Positions 61,151 to 64,000 of a stretch of DNA of 64,000 bases are shown piece by piece. The DNA lies in the NCBI GenBank assembly GCA_963422465.1, contig OY730172.1:3906001-3970000 (forward strand). The letters are read 5' to 3'. The translations under genes were made by a program, and so were the position numbers. The stretch is from Lichina pygmaea (Eukaryota; Ascomycota; Lichinomycetes; Lichinales; Lichinaceae). The notes beneath the pieces are model-generated. The model saw only the letters and a list, made by a program, of their open reading frames with translations, did not search any database and had not been told where the DNA came from. Every line of letters begins with the position of its first letter. Within the stretch, counting starts at the first letter, position 1.

Positions 61151-62509
61151 GGTCAGAGAGTATAGGGACGCAACGCAGTGGAAACCGCTGAACGCAATTG
61201 ACTTGATCGTGATCGGTCTGGGTGGATGGTATGACATCATGTATGTACAAATGTATTGTCCGCTGTGAACACTTATGGATTATTGTAGGCTATTGTGGGC
61301 TGTGTGTGGGTGGATGGATTGGATGGACTCTGTGTGTGTGTGTGGAGGGAGGGAGAGGGGGGGGGGGGGGTGGGTAGATGAGAGTCGGTGGAGTCGGTGG
61401 GGTTGATGGATTCACTGGCCTTGATTGAATGTGTGGGCGAACGGAGTTGAAAGAGTCGACGGGCCTGACAGGCTTGTTGGATTCGATGGACTCGATGGAC
61501 TTGATGGACTCGATAGTCCCTGATTGTTTGTCCAGATGAATGGCGTTGAAGAAGTTGATAGAGAGTTGAATGAATTGATAGACTCAATGGACTTGATGGG
61601 TTCGGCGGATTCAGTGGATTTGAGAGAACTCTGTCAAGTCCCTGGATGGGTGGGTGGGTTAGTTTGAGGAATTATAAGATCACCTCTGTGGACTTGATGC
61701 ACACATTTGACAGGCTTGATAAGCTTGACAGACTTGATGTTGCTAATCTCAACAGATTCGGGGGGCTCTTTCAGCTCTGGGAGCAGTCATGGATGGTGAT
61801 CATCTCTGTCAACCCAAATGCGAATGGATCGATCGATCGATCAAACAGATAGATGAATGGATTCATGAATAGATGTACAGACAGGTCGATAGATGAAGTC
61901 TAATCGTCTCTGTAAAGTACGCGCAAGTGGATGAATGGATAGATTGCAATCATCTTGGTAAACTGTGCAAAGAAATGGATGATAGGGTGGACGGATTGAT
62001 GGAGGGATTGATGAACGGACTGGGGCAGCAGGGTATCGTCTCATGGGAACATACGTATGTACATTGGTTGACGAACAGACAAGACGAATGGATGGATCAG
62101 ACGGGTTCTTGCACGTATCAATGGTCTTGATGCATATATAAATGCTCTGGGCGAGACATGCTCTCGAGGCACGTAAGGCCTTGTCGTCCCGCATCCGTCT
62201 CCTACTTAGGTACGGGAGTACTCGTACGGAAGTACTTCTTTACGCGGTACGTACTCGTACGTACGTATGTACCGTACCGGGTACGGCCGTACTTCCGTAC
62301 GTACGTTTTCAATGGCGGGGAGGTCTCGGAAGCCTGCCCCCCTGGGTACGAGTACGGTACGGTAGTCTCCAGCCACGTGACCCACAAGCGTCGAATCTCA
62401 TAATCTCGCCCTTGTCGAAGTACAGAAGTAGAATCCTAGACCAACCCGAAACGCGAGGCAACCTCATCCCACCACAAAGTAACCGGCGCTATTCCCAACA
62501 GCATCCACG

Positions 62510-62865
62510 ATGGAGAACGACCGAGGAGAGCTCGTGGATCTGTACGTACCGCACACCTCCAAATCAGCCGTAGACAGCGGGCACACGAACCGGGAAGCGA
62601 TGGCTAATTCGCAACCCCCCTTCCAAACAGCTACGTCCCGCGGAAATGCTCCGCCACGAACCGAATCATCAAGGCCAAGGACCACGCTTCGGTGCAGCTG
62701 TCCATCGGCAAGGTCGACGAGAACGGCCGGTACACAGGTGAAAATCAGGTCTATGCGCTCTGCGGCTTCGTACGAGCCATGGGCGAGGCGGACGACAGCA
62801 TGAACCGGTTGGCACAAAGGGATGGGTTCCTGAAGAGCGTGTGGAGCGCGAACAGCACGCGTTGA
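62510..62865 (+). CDS. 40S ribosomal protein eS21
   Basis: A small-subunit protein involved in 18S rRNA 3'-end maturation. Exons 62510-62541 and 62631-62865 give 88 aa, the normal size. The sequence follows the family throughout: [11 protein letters not shown] then [60 protein letters not shown] and the C-terminal SVWSANSTR. The 89-nt intron splits the Leu codon just before YVPRKC. Such a short first exon is common in fungal ribosomal protein genes. Confidence 0.96.
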
Positions 62866-64000
62866 GAGGGTCGTAAGTGGAGCGTGACACCAACTACGCT
62901 CAGGTCTGCGTGCTGATGTTGGTCGTACAGCTGTCGCAGCAATCCTGCCAAAGTCCCGACTTTCTAGACACAGGTTCAATTGAGCTACCCCTTCCAAATC
63001 CGCAACATCTGCACCATCGTACTGTTCCCGATGGTGACAAGCATTGCCATCCATCTGTCCACATGAGCCTGCAAATCCACAACGTCGAAGATCCGAGGCC
63101 ACCTTGACCGCCGCTTTGAGATATCTTCACAGAACCTTTTTGTTCCTTCGGCATTTCAAGGCTTTCTCAATCTCACTTCGGTGGACACTACTCTCGATTG
63201 AGGAGGTAGGAAATTACATTTTTCAGCCGTAGATTGATCGACGACGGTTCTTTTGGTTTTTGTTTAACAAAAACCCCGAAAAAGTACCATCCATCGACCA
63301 CCTGAAGAGCTGTGACATTCAAGTCTTCGTGTCAGAGCACAGATACGGGTCGGACAGTTCCAAAGGAATCCCAACTGCTTGTGGTCCTACTTCTGGTTCT
63401 GGTTCTACTAGGACATGCTTGTACGGTAGTTACCGCTGTTGCATTCAATTGTGTAGGTGGTACGTTACGTAGATAGTAAGTACTTGTATTGATGGCAGAC
63501 ATAGACATGCAGACAGAGACAGACAGACAGATACGTAGTCAGTCGTTGAGTCGGTCAGTCGGTCTAGTAATCATGTACCCCCCGTACCAGGGACTGGACT
63601 CCGACCCTGCAGTAGTACGTACAGTACAGTACAGTACCGACGATATCTATTTACTCGCAGGGCGGTCGAAACTCACAAGCTAGAGGAGGTGTACTGTATC
63701 TGTTCCAAACGTCCGCGGGCTCCTGTCGGTGCAGTGCGGTAAAGAAAGTACGGAGGAGAGACTTTCGTCCTTTGGTCTTGCCATGTACGGAGGACACGAT
63801 GAGATCGATTGAAAGTGGCGGAAAATGCCGTGACTGACTATGCGTCCTGCTCGTTTGCCATCTTCTCGGAGATATTCACACGGCCGGGAGCAACGGAGGT
63901 GTGGCGGCGACCTGATCGACCTACTCCTCCTCTTCTTCTTCTATCTTTTCCACGTCGTTCGCAGTATCCGCTGGTCCTAATCAGTGTTCGGCCGCCTCCA
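62866..64000. other. Spacer downstream of RPS21 to window end
   Basis: No gene is supported. It holds GGTTCTGGTTCT and ACAGACAGACAG short repeats (63390-63530), TACGTACAGTACAGTACAG (63614-63635) and a pyrimidine-rich stretch (63920-63965), which could be a promoter or an intron end of a gene beyond the window. Confidence 0.4.

Larger units (their letters stand above)
60615..62509. other. Spacer between PKC1 and RPS21
   Basis: About 1.9 kb with no supported gene. It contains a 28-G run (60757-60784), TTAGGTTACTAGG repeats (60905-60970), GATT and GGTT tetranucleotide arrays (61015-61150), a GT repeat and G run (61331-61372), degenerate GATGGACTTGATG repeats (61380-61620, 61680-61750), GATC/GATA arrays (61825-61900) and a dense TACGTAC cluster (62210-62310) just before RPS21. 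Confidence 0.55.

Overview
The window is nuclear DNA of a filamentous or yeast-like fungus, most likely a basidiomycete and perhaps Ustilaginomycotina. The lineage call is an inference from protein families, from short GT..AG introns (mostly about 50-110 nt) with CTGAC/CTAAC-type branch points, and from gene content. No rRNA, tRNA or CRISPR could be recognised. Gene density is low: 13 host protein genes are supported in 64 kb. Exon boundaries were set by eye from splice motifs, reading phase and family conservation, and were not checked against transcripts.

Left part (1-20.1 kb): the Rieske protein of complex III (RIP1, +) faces SHE9/MDM33 (-), a mitochondrial inner-membrane shaping factor. 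Next comes a nested transposon of 8.7 kb. A 2.1-kb pogo/Fot1 DNA transposon (3859-12549, 40-bp terminal inverted repeats, TA target) carries a 6542-bp Ty3/gypsy chromovirus (4803-11344, two 600-bp LTRs, 5-bp target duplication) inside its transposase gene. The nest sits between SHE9 and the gene for mitochondrial ribosomal protein S12 (+). Without it those two genes would form a divergent pair about 330 bp apart. Then follow a KRE2/MNT1-type Golgi mannosyltransferase (-) and the mRNA decapping activator PAT1 (+).

Middle (20.1-38.3 kb): a 6.2-kb gene-poor stretch holds a small foldback element (about 22995-23522). It is followed by an apparently intron-free, secreted galactose oxidase with a CBM32 domain (+), then the U2 snRNP A' protein LEA1 (-) and the lipid-kinase regulator VPS15 (-).

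Right part (38.8-64 kb): a small conserved 95-aa protein (-), BCP1 (+), the mitochondrial fission adaptor MDV1 (+), a hypothetical protein (-), a signal-peptide/Cys-rich/TM/SH3 protein (+), protein kinase C PKC1 (+) and ribosomal protein eS21 (+). Spacers are long, with many microsatellites, long C/G homopolymers around PKC1 and many GTAC/TACGTA palindromes.

The host genes do housekeeping work: mitochondrial respiration, translation and shape (RIP1, mS12, SHE9, MDV1), wall integrity and glycosylation (PKC1, KRE2, the SH3 protein), trafficking and autophagy (VPS15), and RNA metabolism (PAT1, LEA1, BCP1, RPS21). The most interesting material is in the nested transposon. The two LTRs differ only by transitions, mostly at CpG and often in TCGA. 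Both elements are inactivated by nonsense codons without any frameshift, and the retroelement carries an antisense Cys-rich ORF between pol and the 3' LTR.
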